Source of the DNA: Ipomoea triloba
Taxonomy: Eukaryota > Streptophyta > Magnoliopsida > Solanales > Convolvulaceae
DNA: 64,000 nucleotides
NCBI RefSeq assembly: GCF_003576645.1
Contig: NC_044919.1
Coordinates: 13,899,685 to 13,963,684, forward strand
Reading direction: 5' to 3'
Of this stretch, positions 43,773-54,164 are shown in pieces (the first letter of the stretch is position 1; the number at the start of each line of letters is the position of its first letter). The notes below the pieces were generated by a model. The model was not told the DNA's origin, did not search any database, and was given only the letters and a program-made list of their open reading frames with translations. Made by a program: the position numbers and the translations under genes.

Positions 43773-45799
43773 TCTATACTATTAATAAAAACGAAATCTT
43801 ACATTTTAACTTCCCGCCTAAAACAGTCATATACTATTAAGGTTTGCGTAATATTATAAAATATAGTAATACAATTCTTATTCGTATTACAATCGTACAT
43901 TAAACTATATTAATACAATTACTAATACAATATATTTTTTCCTACTTTCCTATTTGTAATACAATTTTAGATTAAAATTACTAATCGTAATATAACTGTA
44001 CATATACTTTCCTACAACGTAATCTATACTATTAATAAAAACAAAAACTTTCCGCCCAAATCACTCCTATACTATTAATGTTTGCATGATATTGTAAAAT
44101 ATGTTAATACAATTTATATTCGTACTGTAGTTGTACATTAAAATATGATAATACAATTTCTAATACAATACATATTCTTTCTTACTTTCCTATTCGTAGT
44201 ACAATTCTACAATAAATTACTAATCATAATAATACTGTACATATACTTTCATGCAACGTAATCTATACCATTAATAAAAACAAAATCCTCCATTTTAACT
44301 TTCCGTCCAAATCAGTCTTATACTATTAACGTTTGCGTAATATTGTAAAATATGGTAATACAATTTCTATTCGTACTACAATTGTACATTAGTCCAGCTA
44401 ATCTCAGTGTTAATTGTAAGCAAATTTGATATATTAGTAGCGTACCTAACAAGAATAATACTCAAGCATCGTTGCTCTAACCAAATAGGTTGTTCGATAA
44501 TGCTCATCAGTCGTTATTAAAATCAGCTATTTGTGCACCAACATTTAGTCCAGCTAATGCCAATGTTATTTGTACGCAAATTTGTTATCTTAATAGTGTA
44601 CCTAACTATTTTATTTAAATAAAATGCAATTTTTTATTTTCTTCCCTCAGGTATGAATAATTGTAGTGGTCGGTAGTAAAGTATTATACGATGGATTTAT
44701 GGTTTGCTCTCCAAGAACACCTATTAATATGCCTAGGAATGGTAATACAACTCAAATTCAAATTATTTGTAATAACCTTTACATTTTATTATATAAATTT
44801 TGATTTATTTGTTGTTTTAAATTATTGATTTACTCAAATTAATTTGTTAATTATTATGCACGTACTTATTTGATTTTATTATCAAATTAATCAATACATG
44901 TGCGGTATGAACACTACAAAAGGACGACCATATTTAAGTTGTGACTGTTTGTGTATGACAGAATCAGACGGTGAAAATCCATCAAAAGTACACACTCCTG
45001 AATTTCTAAATAGTTTGAGATTGTTTGGACTCCCTAATCATTCATTAATATTAAAGGTTGGTGCATCTGTTATGTTATTGCGGAACATAGACCACCATTT
45101 TGGTCTTTCCAACGATACGCGTCTCATCATCACAAGATTGGCAGATCACATTGTCGAAGCAAGAATAGTTAATGGGACATATGAAGAAACCAAAGTTCTT
45201 ATCCCCCGAATTTCTTTCACTCATTCTGATATATGAGATTGCCCCTCAAGTTTCAACGTAAACAATTTCTATTGATGTTCGCATATGCCATGACTATCAA
45301 CAAAAGCCTAGCCAAACACTAACTCATGTTGGGCAAACCGGTGTTGAATCACGGCCAATTGTACGTGACTTTTTTCTGAGTCACCAGTCCTTATGGCTTG
45401 GAGGTGTTAGCGCTAGACAAAGATGGACAAGATTCTGTTAGTACTATCAATGTCGTCTACAAAGAAGTTTTCAATAATGTATAATTCGAATTGGTGACAT
45501 TATATTTTTTTCTTAAAAGAGCAAATTTGCTCTAGTTATACAAATTCTAAACACTGATATATAAAATCCCCAAAGTTTCAGCACTGGATGCTTACATTTA
45601 CACATTAGCTATTAATTCAATAATTATTTGGTCAAATTCATGCAAAGATAACACCACAAAACATAATCAATCCAAACCATCTTTTCAATTGCACTATATA
45701 ATATTTGATGTTATAATTTCTATAATTATATACCGATCCAAATATTCTTAAAATATTATAGAAAATCCATTCCGTGCATTGCACAGGTGCGAATACTAG
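43773..45799 (+). mobile_element. Helitron E with three tandem 5' termini
   Basis: 5' end TCTATACTATTAATAAAAAC at 43773. The same terminal block restarts at 44023 and 44262, so about 245 bp of the 5' region is present three times. 3' end: ccgtgcattgcac hairpin, spacer, CTAG at 45796-45799, followed by T. It carries a helicase C-terminal remnant but no Rep domain. Its leader at about 44650-44745 resembles that of Helitron H (46310-46400), so E looks like an internal deletion derivative. Confidence 0.75.
44898..45484 (+). pseudogene. Helitron PIF1-like helicase C-terminal fragment
   Basis: The frame 44898-45236 has 'LPNHSLILKVGASVMLLRNI' and 'VLIPRISF'. After a frameshift, 'FQRKQF', 'AYAMTINKS' and a late 'NVVYKEVFNNV' follow up to TAA at 45484. 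An in-frame stop lies within the shifted part. This is the last quarter of the helicase, homologous to the remnants at 1341-1748 and 56629-57233. Confidence 0.85.
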
Positions 45800-47400
45800 T
45801 GTTAATAAAAACAAAACCCTCCATTGTAATACAATTGCTAATACAATATATTCTTTTATACTTTTATATTCATAATATAATATTATATTAAAAATGGTAA
45901 TACAATTCCTAATACAATATATTCTTTTATACTTTACTATTCGTAATAAAATTCTATATTAAAATTACTACGGTTAATAATACAGTACATAATAAATTAT
46001 AATCCCAAATAGCAAACCAAATAATATATATACAATTAATATATAAGATTTAACCTTACAAATAGGAGATGCATTTATAGTTGTGTATTTAAAGTACGAA
46101 TAATTCTATGAGAATTGTCTAAATACTGATCTTTTTGTTTTTTGTTTTTTTGAAAATGAGTCGGTATTGCAAATAACGGTTGGTTTTTCATCATTTAATC
46201 CAGTTCATCCGAGATTTAATGGTGAGCAAATTTATGTTTATAATAGCCTACGTGCCTATTTTCTTCTATATAAAATGCAGCTAGTCATAAATTTTCCTTC
46301 AATTCCTCAATATACATAACTGCAATAGCTGGTAATGAAGCATTGTTTGGTCGATTTACAGTTTGCTCCCCATCAAAACTTCTTAATATACCTAGCAAAG
46401 GTACTAATATGAATTGAACAGTACAATTGAGCCCTTCACACCTTCGACTGTCGTCACAGATGGTAAGAATTTTCTCTATTAGTTCACTACCTATTTCTTC
46501 ATTTGTTCTATATGATGAAGGTGTTGTTATATATGCTTGAATAAAAATAAATTTTATACGTTCAATGTGATGTTATATATGTTTGAATAAAAAAATTTGT
46601 AGTTGATATGTGTAACATGTTTTCACCTTCCAATGAACGTTCATTGAATATGCCACAGATGTCAGGTTCGACATCTTCATCACACCAACCATTAGCTGAT
46701 GTTACGAATGACAATTTATATATAATTCACTGTTCATGAATTTGCCTTTTGTTATTCCCATTGTGTGCTTACAACTTTTTTCATTACTAAAAAACAATTT
46801 TAACAATTCATTATATTTTATTAAAGTGGAAAGAGAATCACATCGTCGTTGTAATCGTGTTCTGCGGTCAATTGTAAGAAATTCTAGTAGGTCATCGTTA
46901 AGAACAAATGGGAGTTATTTAAACATGGATTTCAAACAGGTTGATGCTCAATATAATGGATATGATGACTTTTATTTCTTTTAAATACAAAAGTTCGTTC
47001 GGTTCATTTTTGTCACAATATAAATAATGTGTGTTAATTGTAAGTTGTTCACGTCTCTGAGCAGTAGAGTCGATAAGTTACTTAACATCGGTAACGCTCC
47101 TCCAGTGTTTAGGATTAATGGTCAAAATTACCGCTGGATTGGAAGCTTGGTTCCAACAGAAGGATCAACGCCAAAATTTGCACAGCTATATATTTATGAC
47201 ATAAATAATAAGATTAACAATCACATCAATTGTGTAAGGTAAAATAACAAATACGTACTCTCTTTTGTTCGCATTTTACCTAGATATTCAATTATTATAT
47301 ATCTATTCCCATTTTTTTTCCTATATAGAGGGGACAATAACTCAAGTGATATCAATGAAGAGATTGTTGTCGAATTAAAGAACATGCTAGACCTAGGGGT
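45800..47400 (+). mobile_element. Helitron H, 5' part, directly behind Helitron E
   Basis: Two bases after the CTAG of Helitron E, the 5' terminal sequence of the same family resumes (ttaataaaaacaaaaccctc) without its first bases. The leader continues to about 46740, then come Rep N-terminal coding remnants. The 3' part is lost behind the repeat at 47394. Confidence 0.55.
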
Positions 47401-47405
47401 GAGCA
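46823..47405 (+). pseudogene. Helitron Rep/helicase N-terminal (Helitron-like_N) fragment
   Basis: 46823-46984 encodes 'VERESHRRCNRVLRSIVRNS' and 'MDFKQVDAQYNGYD'. 47027-47242 encodes 'FTSLSSRVDKLLNIGNAPPV' and 'FRINGQNYRWIGSL', with 'KFAQLYIYD', the conserved entry region of the Helitron Rep-helicase. After a probable small intron (gtaaaataac to ctatatag, about 47239-47328) 'NSSDINEEIVVELKNMLD' follows and the frame ends in unrelated repeat. The HUH nuclease and helicase core are missing. Confidence 0.75.
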
Positions 47406-47935
47406 TCGGTCGGTTTTGGTCAATTTTTTATTAATAACCTAAATTTTAATCGAACCTTCATTATTGACCAAAAACCAACTGACCAACCTTCATAACTGAA
47501 ATAACCGAAAATGATGACTTTCAGTCGGTTAAATATAACTGAATTTTTTTAGTAAAATAGCTAAATTTATTTTATTTATTTGACTAATGTTAAAAGAATA
47601 AATTATTAAAGAAAAAAAATATTTTAATGTTTATAATCAACTAAAAATAATGTCCTCAGTATAATAGTAGTTTAGTGCAATATAAATGAATTATATTTAT
47701 CCATTCTATGGTTAACAAATGCCGTGCAATCCAATAAGTGATTAAAATTAATGTGATAGACTATGCATTAGCAAAATGTAAATGGGGTGAGGTTATATTT
47801 TTTTCTTTAGATTAACCTTTGGTTTTTCGGTCAGTTTTCAGTTTTCTCTTGAAAAACGGATAACTGAAATAACCAAACTTTTTTTGCCTTAATAGTCTAA
47901 ACTGAAATAATCGAATTTTTTTTTGCTTAATTTAA
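47394..47935. repeat. 'ggtgagcatcggtcggttt' interspersed repeat
   Basis: Starts 'aggggtgagcatcggtcggt' and is rich in 'cggttt', 'ataaccga' and 'aactgaaataa' words in both orientations. It interrupts the Helitron H Rep remnant. Noncoding; superfamily not determined. Confidence 0.5.
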
Positions 47936-48397
47936 GGTTTGTAATGAGGTAACCAGTGCAATGTATGAGTTTACAAATATTATGTACTCTTTTTTTTAAC
48001 TAGGTTTTTTTCCCACGTAGTTTTCCTAATGAAGTTTTTAACAGGACATGAATGTATTCAAATATACTACCCTACGATTGTCTTGTGAAGTTTTTAAGGG
48101 GGCATGAATAGGCCAACGGGCACAATCAACAATTATAAAACAAAATAGTTTTCTTAGACTACACATATCAAAAAAAGTAAAAACTTATGAGACGATCTCA
48201 CACAAGTGTAACCATCAAAGAGAGGACAGATGTCTCCAATGTCCAATCTAATTCGGAGGGAGATATTAACTTGTAATTTAACAAAAAAAATTATATCAAC
48301 ATTAAAACTTACATAGATGATATTAAGACACATTAACAATTTAGTACCGATTTTGTAATAGTAACTAAAAAAAGGATTTATTGATTGAAAACATAAT
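47936..48397. other. AT-rich intergenic DNA
   Basis: No gene recognised. 'atgagacgatctcacacaag' at about 48187 is a stray end of the 'gtctcac' MITE family. Confidence 0.4.
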
Positions 48398-48690
48398 GGG
48401 TCACACTTGTGTGAGACTGTCTCACAGATCCTTATTCGTAAGACGATTAGGTTGAGTCGAGTATATATGTAAATGTAATACTAATACTAGCAAGTGTAAT
48501 ACTGAATCAGGAATAAAATGCTTGTTATTTATAAGGAAAAACATAATATTTTTTAAGACAAATGTAATACTTTTATATTTTGATGTAAATATATATTTTT
48601 TAATAAAAAAGATTATATTTCAGATTGACTCGACCCGTCTCACAAACAAGGATTCGTGAGTCAGTCTTATACAAGTTTTTGCTAAACATA
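48398..48690. mobile_element. 'gtgagactgtctcac' MITE, uninterrupted copy
   Basis: Left arm 'tgtgtgagactgtctcacag', 'ttattcgtaagacg', 'gttgagtcgag'; right arm 'gactcgacccgtctcac' and 'gattcgtgagtcagtctt' in inverted order. It serves as the empty-site reference for the copy split by Helitron G at 35839-38916. Confidence 0.7.
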
Positions 48691-49756
48691 ATAATAGTCT
48701 TGGTATTTCAATTATACCTTTAAATTAAACATCATATTATTAGAACTATTGTTATTATTATTCTGCAAAATTTAGGGATGTCCATCGAATCAAAGAACTT
48801 TATTAATACGAGAATAATTTTTTCACGCGCGTTGCGAGAATAGGGTAATGCTCAATATTTGTTTTTTTCGTCCGTAAGTTATATGGTGATAAGACTCCGA
48901 GATACCCCTATTTCAGGCACATTTTAGGGTGTTTTATCGCATCTATAACGTCCTTATCTGGCAAATTATGTGCATAAATGCTTGAAAATTACTAACTGGT
49001 GCACAGAAGCTACTTATAGTTCAAAGGAAGTAAAACAGGAGCCCCGGGAGCATATAGGACCAAAAGATGAGCTTAAAGAGCAAACCAGGCAAAAGCGGAG
49101 CCCCGGAGGACCAATCTGGAAGGCCACACACGTGTGAGCAAGCGTGGAAACTTTCCAGAAGCTCCCCACGCACGCTCACACGCGTGTGAGAGGCGTGGAG
49201 GCGTGATGCGCGAAATTCAGCTAGGGTTGTCATTTCGGAGACTATTTAAACCCCTTTGATGAATTTTCAGAGGAGGATTTTCTAGAATTTTAGTCTTCAC
49301 TTTTCTTTGGAGAGTTTTCTCCATTTTTTCTTAGTTTTTAGAGTAGACCAATCTCCATTGTAGAAGACAACAAGCTTGGATTGAAGATCTTCTTCTCTCT
49401 AGGTGACCTCTATTACATTTCTATATTTCTAGTTATCTTGTTCTTGGATTGAATTAGCTCTTACTTTCATTTCATATCATGAGTAGCTAATTTAGTCTAG
49501 GGATTTGGATTGTGTGATTGAATATTGCTTTTGTGATGATCTTATTTCTATATCTTGGATCTATGAGTTTGTGTTGATGGATTATCTATTATTGTCTTTT
49601 GATTGTTGTTTTGTTACGATCTTGTTTGGATTTGGTCAATCTAGATGAGACTTTGAGCTCTTGACTCTTTCATGTCTTTGATTAGAGTTAGGATTTGAAG
49701 CTTTACACAATCAAAGTTCCTATGTACTTCTTAAGAATAGTAGGATGGTGTGTAGC

Positions 49757-52380
49757 TGTAACCCCTCGGTTTTTCCGACAAAGTTAAGATTCGAGAATAT
49801 CGATATAATTTTTTTTAAGCTATGACATTTAAGAGAAGGCTTCTCGGTGCTCGAAAGAATTTTTTTTTAAAGATTAGTTATCGATAAGCTGCGAACTACG
49901 TACCGGTCACGAACCGAGAAATTTTTAAGGATATAGATTCAGTTCGAATTTTCCTAGCAATTGGATTATTAAGTATCATACGATTAAGCCTGAACTTCTA
50001 GTTAGTTCAAGAAAATTTTAAATGGACTGTAAGGGGTAAATTGTTACGAACTCTGTACCTATATTTCGCAAGATACCGAAAAATTCCCAATTTTGGTGAT
50101 TTGCGACGGGATCATTTTTAGGATAATTTTGGTATTAGAATTTTCCCGAATTAAGTTATAATCCTCCGAGCATTCATCTGATTTAACCATAAACTGGCCA
50201 AATAAGTTGTGATCTTCCTAGAGGCTCCATAGGGTATTGACAAGTGGCAACCAAAATCTAGCCAAGATTGGATCATTAAATGCCATGACATAAGGGGTAT
50301 GGTGCACTTGCACTTGATTGCTTAATTAACAAGACAAATTCACATCATCATCTCTCACTCTCCCATTCCATTTTCGAAACTACACCATTAGGAAGAAGAA
50401 GAAAAATTAGTTTGGTCTTCCATTGTGATCAAAGAGCTCCTAAGCATTCTTCCAACCCAAGAGACTAAGTGTAGGTAAGACCTTAGACTTTGTTGGATTA
50501 AATCATCTCTAGAACTTAAGTGTTAATGTTTGGTGCATGAAAAATATTGTTATTGTGGTGATATTTTTAGGGTCTTTGAACTCAAAAGAAGGATTTAGCA
50601 ACTTCTTCGGCTTTGAAATCTTCCATCAAGGTAAGGAATCCCTTAAGTCGGTTCAATCACTTGGAGGTGAACAAATGCTAGTAAATTATATGACTATGAA
50701 TTTTTACGTGGAAATTATGTGTTAAGTTCGTGGATCTACAAGTTAGCCTAAGAAACTACACTTTAGATTTTTAGTAATTTTTATATACATGTTCATAGCT
50801 AATTTATGCATGTATATGTTGAATTTATGCCCCTATAGGCTTATACTTGTGAAAATAGTGAAAAGAAATCAGGATAGATTCTGGCAGTAACTTCCGAGAT
50901 TTATTGGGAAAAATTGGAAAGGTATTTTGACTCCATTTTTCTCAGATATGTAGTTCAATAAGTGTAGAACCCGCATATAAAATTTCATAATGATCGGAAT
51001 AGTATAAGTACGGTTTTCGAATTTTTTTCCAAAACTGGTCCAGAGAGAAAAATATTCTGGACAGCACACTGCCAAGGGCAAAAATGGAATTTTCTGTGTT
51101 TATTCGCGGATCAAAATGACCAAAACTTTTTATGGACATCAAGTACTATAAGTTGGGGTTCTACCATAAAAATTTCAAGTGAAAAAGAGTTCGGGAACTA
51201 TTTTTACCGGCTCAATCTTTCGGACTGCGCCAACTGAAATTTCTGGCAGATTTGACGCGGACTCGTTTTCGACATGTTTTTGACCTGGTTTTTCCCCGAT
51301 GTTTTTAACCCTGAGTGTTGCGATGTTTTGAAAGCCTACGGGCATCCGGGTGAATTTTTGAAGGCCCAAATATTATTTTTGTGCATTATATTTATTAACT
51401 TGGAAAGTACTTGTGTTTTGAAAATTATTGTGTCTCCTGTACTTGAATTTCCATAACGAGACTAACACTAACCAAAGTGTGTATTTTGGGGAAATATATT
51501 TGATCAAGTGTGATGGTTATGGAGTCGTGTGATAATAATGAATGATGAGGGAGTCTGTATGATTAATCTATACTGCAGAGCGAATTTTCTTCGCTGAGTG
51601 AATGGTGAGGGGTCTGTATGATTAATCTATACTGCAGAGCGAAGTCTATTCACTGAGTGAATGGTGAGATTTTGTATGATTGATTCATACTGCAGAGCGA
51701 AGTCTATTCGCTGAGTGATGTGTGAGATTTTGTATGATTTATTCATACTGCAGAGCGAAGTCTATTCGCTGAGTGAAGTGTGAGGTTTTGTATGATTCGT
51801 TCATACTGCAGAGCAAAGTCTATTCGCTGAGTGAAGTGTGAGATTTTGTATGATTGATTCATACTGCAGAGCGAAGTCTATTCGCTGAGTGGAGTTGTGA
51901 GGATTAATTGTCGGGTGTCTCGAACAATAGTGTGGGCGTTGTGTTTCTCACTTTTGAACTAAATGAATATTCTCGGAAATGAAAAGTATTATATTATGTT
52001 TTTCGAAACCTTTGTTTACTTTCGAGTGACAATGGATTCCCTTATTTAGCCGTCGTGCTAACTACACTTCATTGTGTCCTTTATTAGATGCAGTCTAGAG
52101 TGGGCCCCTATGGCCGATGAGCTCTGAATAGGATGGGAGTCGAGGTTGAAGACTACTCTATCCTAGAATAGACACTCTGGAAGGATTAGTTCCATATGTA
52201 CACTTTTGGATGTTGATATGGTTATTTGAGGTTGTAAGTTTAGCCTTAGCGTTTGGGTATAGGAGAGATACCTAAGCGTGGCGGTAACACCCAGTTTTCT
52301 GCTGGTTAGACGCTTCCGCAATGTATTGTATTATTAGGGATTTTGTAATAAATCCAAGTGTTGAAAATTGGGGTGTTACA
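49757..52380 (+). mobile_element. nested solo LTR, 2624 bp, TSD GTAGC
   Basis: Begins TGTAACCCCTCGG and ends GGGGTGTTACA, with GTAGC at 49752-49756 and 52381-52385. TGTAACNCCC ends are common in plant chromovirus-type Ty3/gypsy LTRs. There is no polyprotein within, so I read it as one very long LTR. It carries a six-copy tandem repeat at 51543-51900. The alternative is a small non-autonomous element without recognisable LTR pairs. Confidence 0.75.
51543..51900 (+). repeat. about 59-bp tandem repeat, six copies, two hairpins each
   Basis: Unit: 'gtgagattttgtatgattga', then 'ttcatactgcagagcgaagt', then 'ctattcgctgagtga'. Each unit has an inverted pair around 'tatga...tcata' and a second around 'agcgaa...ttcgct'. 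Copies differ by a few bases. Confidence 0.9.
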
Positions 52381-53136
52381 GTAGCTTAAGTGTTTGATAA
52401 AATGTCTCTTAGAACATTGGATGCTTGTAGGCACTCCTAAGTCAAAGAAGCCTTAGTACACAAGGTGGAAAAGGACTAAGACAACACACTCTTGAATAGA
52501 CAATATCCTAGCAATCCTAATCCTTGACCTTGGACTCTCACTATGCAATATCCATGAACACTATCCAATCCCTACCCCCTTTACATATTCCCAAAATCAC
52601 TTTTCCTTTACTACTCTTTTGCATCTACAACCAAACAATGAACTACACTCTCACTTGCAATTCCACCCTTCATCACTCTCAAATTCTATGCATGACTCCT
52701 TCTAGTAAACTCCCGAATGTTTGACACACATCCACGTCCCTCCTTCGAGACCGACACTCAGGAAGTCATTGACCTTCCGTTTTAACATAAATATCTTTTG
52801 ACACTCCAACCCTACGCAAAACATCAATGTCATATGGTAACTGTAGAATTTGTCCTAAGTGTTGATCATACTTTCGGTCCCTAAATTATCATGGACGTTG
52901 CACTTTCCGTCCCTTTACTAATAAAACATTAAGGACAATATTTGTAATTTTAGTATAACTTAGGGACGAAAAGTGAGTACAAAAGACAAAATGTGTAACA
53001 CCAATAATAATTTAGGGATTAAAAGTGAACATAATCAACACTTGACGAATTTTACCATTACTTTATAATTTAGGGACGAAAAATATAATCTTTTGTAATA
53101 ATTTTGGTATGCATCATAAAGTGACGCCATCGCACG

Positions 53137-53804
53137 TCATCTTTCTAGTTTGGCGCAAAGCTTTACCAACTCCGTGGCGACTGCATCCATCTCTTTGCTC
53201 CCTCCGGACTTCAAATCCTCACTTATTCTCTTCACATTCTCTTCAATTTCTCTCCAATTTCTCCTCCCACCGCCCCTCTCACAACTTCCGCCATTTCCTC
53301 CCAGTGGAGCTTACCGTCATCGTCTCTCTCCACCTCCACCGCCGCCCCAATCTCCACCATCAGCCGGGCGTTCACCGGCTGATCCAGCTGCATTGGCATG
53401 GCGATGATCAGAACGCCGAGACTCAAGCTTTCCATTATTGAATTCCACTCCCAATGGCTCACGAACCCGCTGGTGCTCAGGTGGCCGAGAATCCTCCCCT
53501 GCAGCGCCCATCCTTCTACTATTCTTCCTCTCTCGCCGATTCTTTCAAGAAAGCCTGGCGGGAGAGCTTCTCGTGTTGAGATTTCTCTTCCCTTGGGGAA
53601 TCTAAGCACCCATATGAAGTTTACGTTGCTGAGCTCCAAGGCATAGGCTATCTCCTCTGTGTCTTCTTTGGTCAAGAAATATTCGCTCCCAAACGAGACG
53701 AACATGGTTGAACTCGCTGGTTTTCTCCCAAGCCAATCCATCAGCTCCGTTTCGTCGTCTCTTTCTTGATTCGCGGGCGCTTGGAATGTTGGTCCAAACG
53801 ACAC
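53137..53804 (-). pseudogene. UDP-glycosyltransferase C-terminal half (UGT94-like)
   Basis: Minus strand. Encodes the UDP-sugar-binding half of a family 1 plant glycosyltransferase: 'DWLGRKPASSTMFVSFGSEY', 'ALELSNVNFIWVLRFP', a PSPG-box region from 'GWALQGRILGHLSTSGF', and 'LDQPVNARLMVE'. The PSPG core, usually HCGWNS, reads HWEWNS, and the usual GVP is GVL. A frameshift near 53232 moves the last part ('ISEDLKSGG', 'ATELVKLCAKLER') to another frame before the stop at 53137. The acceptor-binding N-terminal half is missing; the sequence turns into AT-rich DNA and a Stowaway-like end at about 53838. Similarity is closest to UGT94-type (branch-forming) enzymes, by recollection. Confidence 0.85.
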
Positions 53805-53837
53805 TACATGTAAGGAATAATACTAGGAAAAAGTTAC

Positions 53838-54164
53838 TACCTCCGTCCCAAAATGGTTGTCTGGTTCGTTTAACGAGGCTTGACTGAAGTAATTTTTAAT
53901 CCAATTTTTCATATTATTAAGTTTAGCATTAATATATAAAATTTATATATTTAGAAACTACATTAAAAGTACTATTAAACACAAAAAATTAAATTTAAAA
54001 ATAATAAAAAAACAAGCCATTGACAAATCTTCTAAAGGATCAATGAATATGATATATTTTTATTAAAAAAATAAGTAATTATCCTACATATATGTGGTAT
54101 TCTTTTTCATTTAATTTGTATAGTTAGCATACAAAGGATAGAAAAGACAGGCAAGAAATATAGG
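53838..54164. repeat. Stowaway-like MITE end
   Basis: 'ctacctccgtcccaaaatgg' is the familiar plant Tc1/mariner Stowaway terminus. The opposite terminus is not recognisable, so it is a fragment followed by AT-rich DNA. Confidence 0.5.

Larger units (their letters stand above)
48887..52832 (+). mobile_element. solo LTR, TSD TATGG, itself interrupted
   Basis: Begins TGATAAGACT and ends ATCAATGTCA. TATGG flanks it at 48882-48886 and 52833-52837. Without the nested 2.6-kb element it is 1317 bp. TATA-like 'ctatttaaa' at about 49242 is preceded by palindromic 'cacacgcgtgtg' words. Related in layout to the solo LTR at 7364-8935. Confidence 0.85.
48862..53087. mobile_element. foldback MITE split by nested solo LTRs
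   Basis: Left piece (about 48862-48886, 'tttttttcgtccgtaagtta') plus right piece (52838-53087) rejoin into an element with inverted words 'cctaaattat'/'ataatttaggg', 'aagtgttgatca'/'atcaacacttga' and 'ttttcgtcc'/'gggacgaaaaa'. Outer limits are approximate. Confidence 0.6.

Noticed and set aside
53109..53646. Plus-strand frames opposite the UGT remnant
   Set aside because: They are antisense shadows of the minus-strand UGT sequence, which has clear family motifs.
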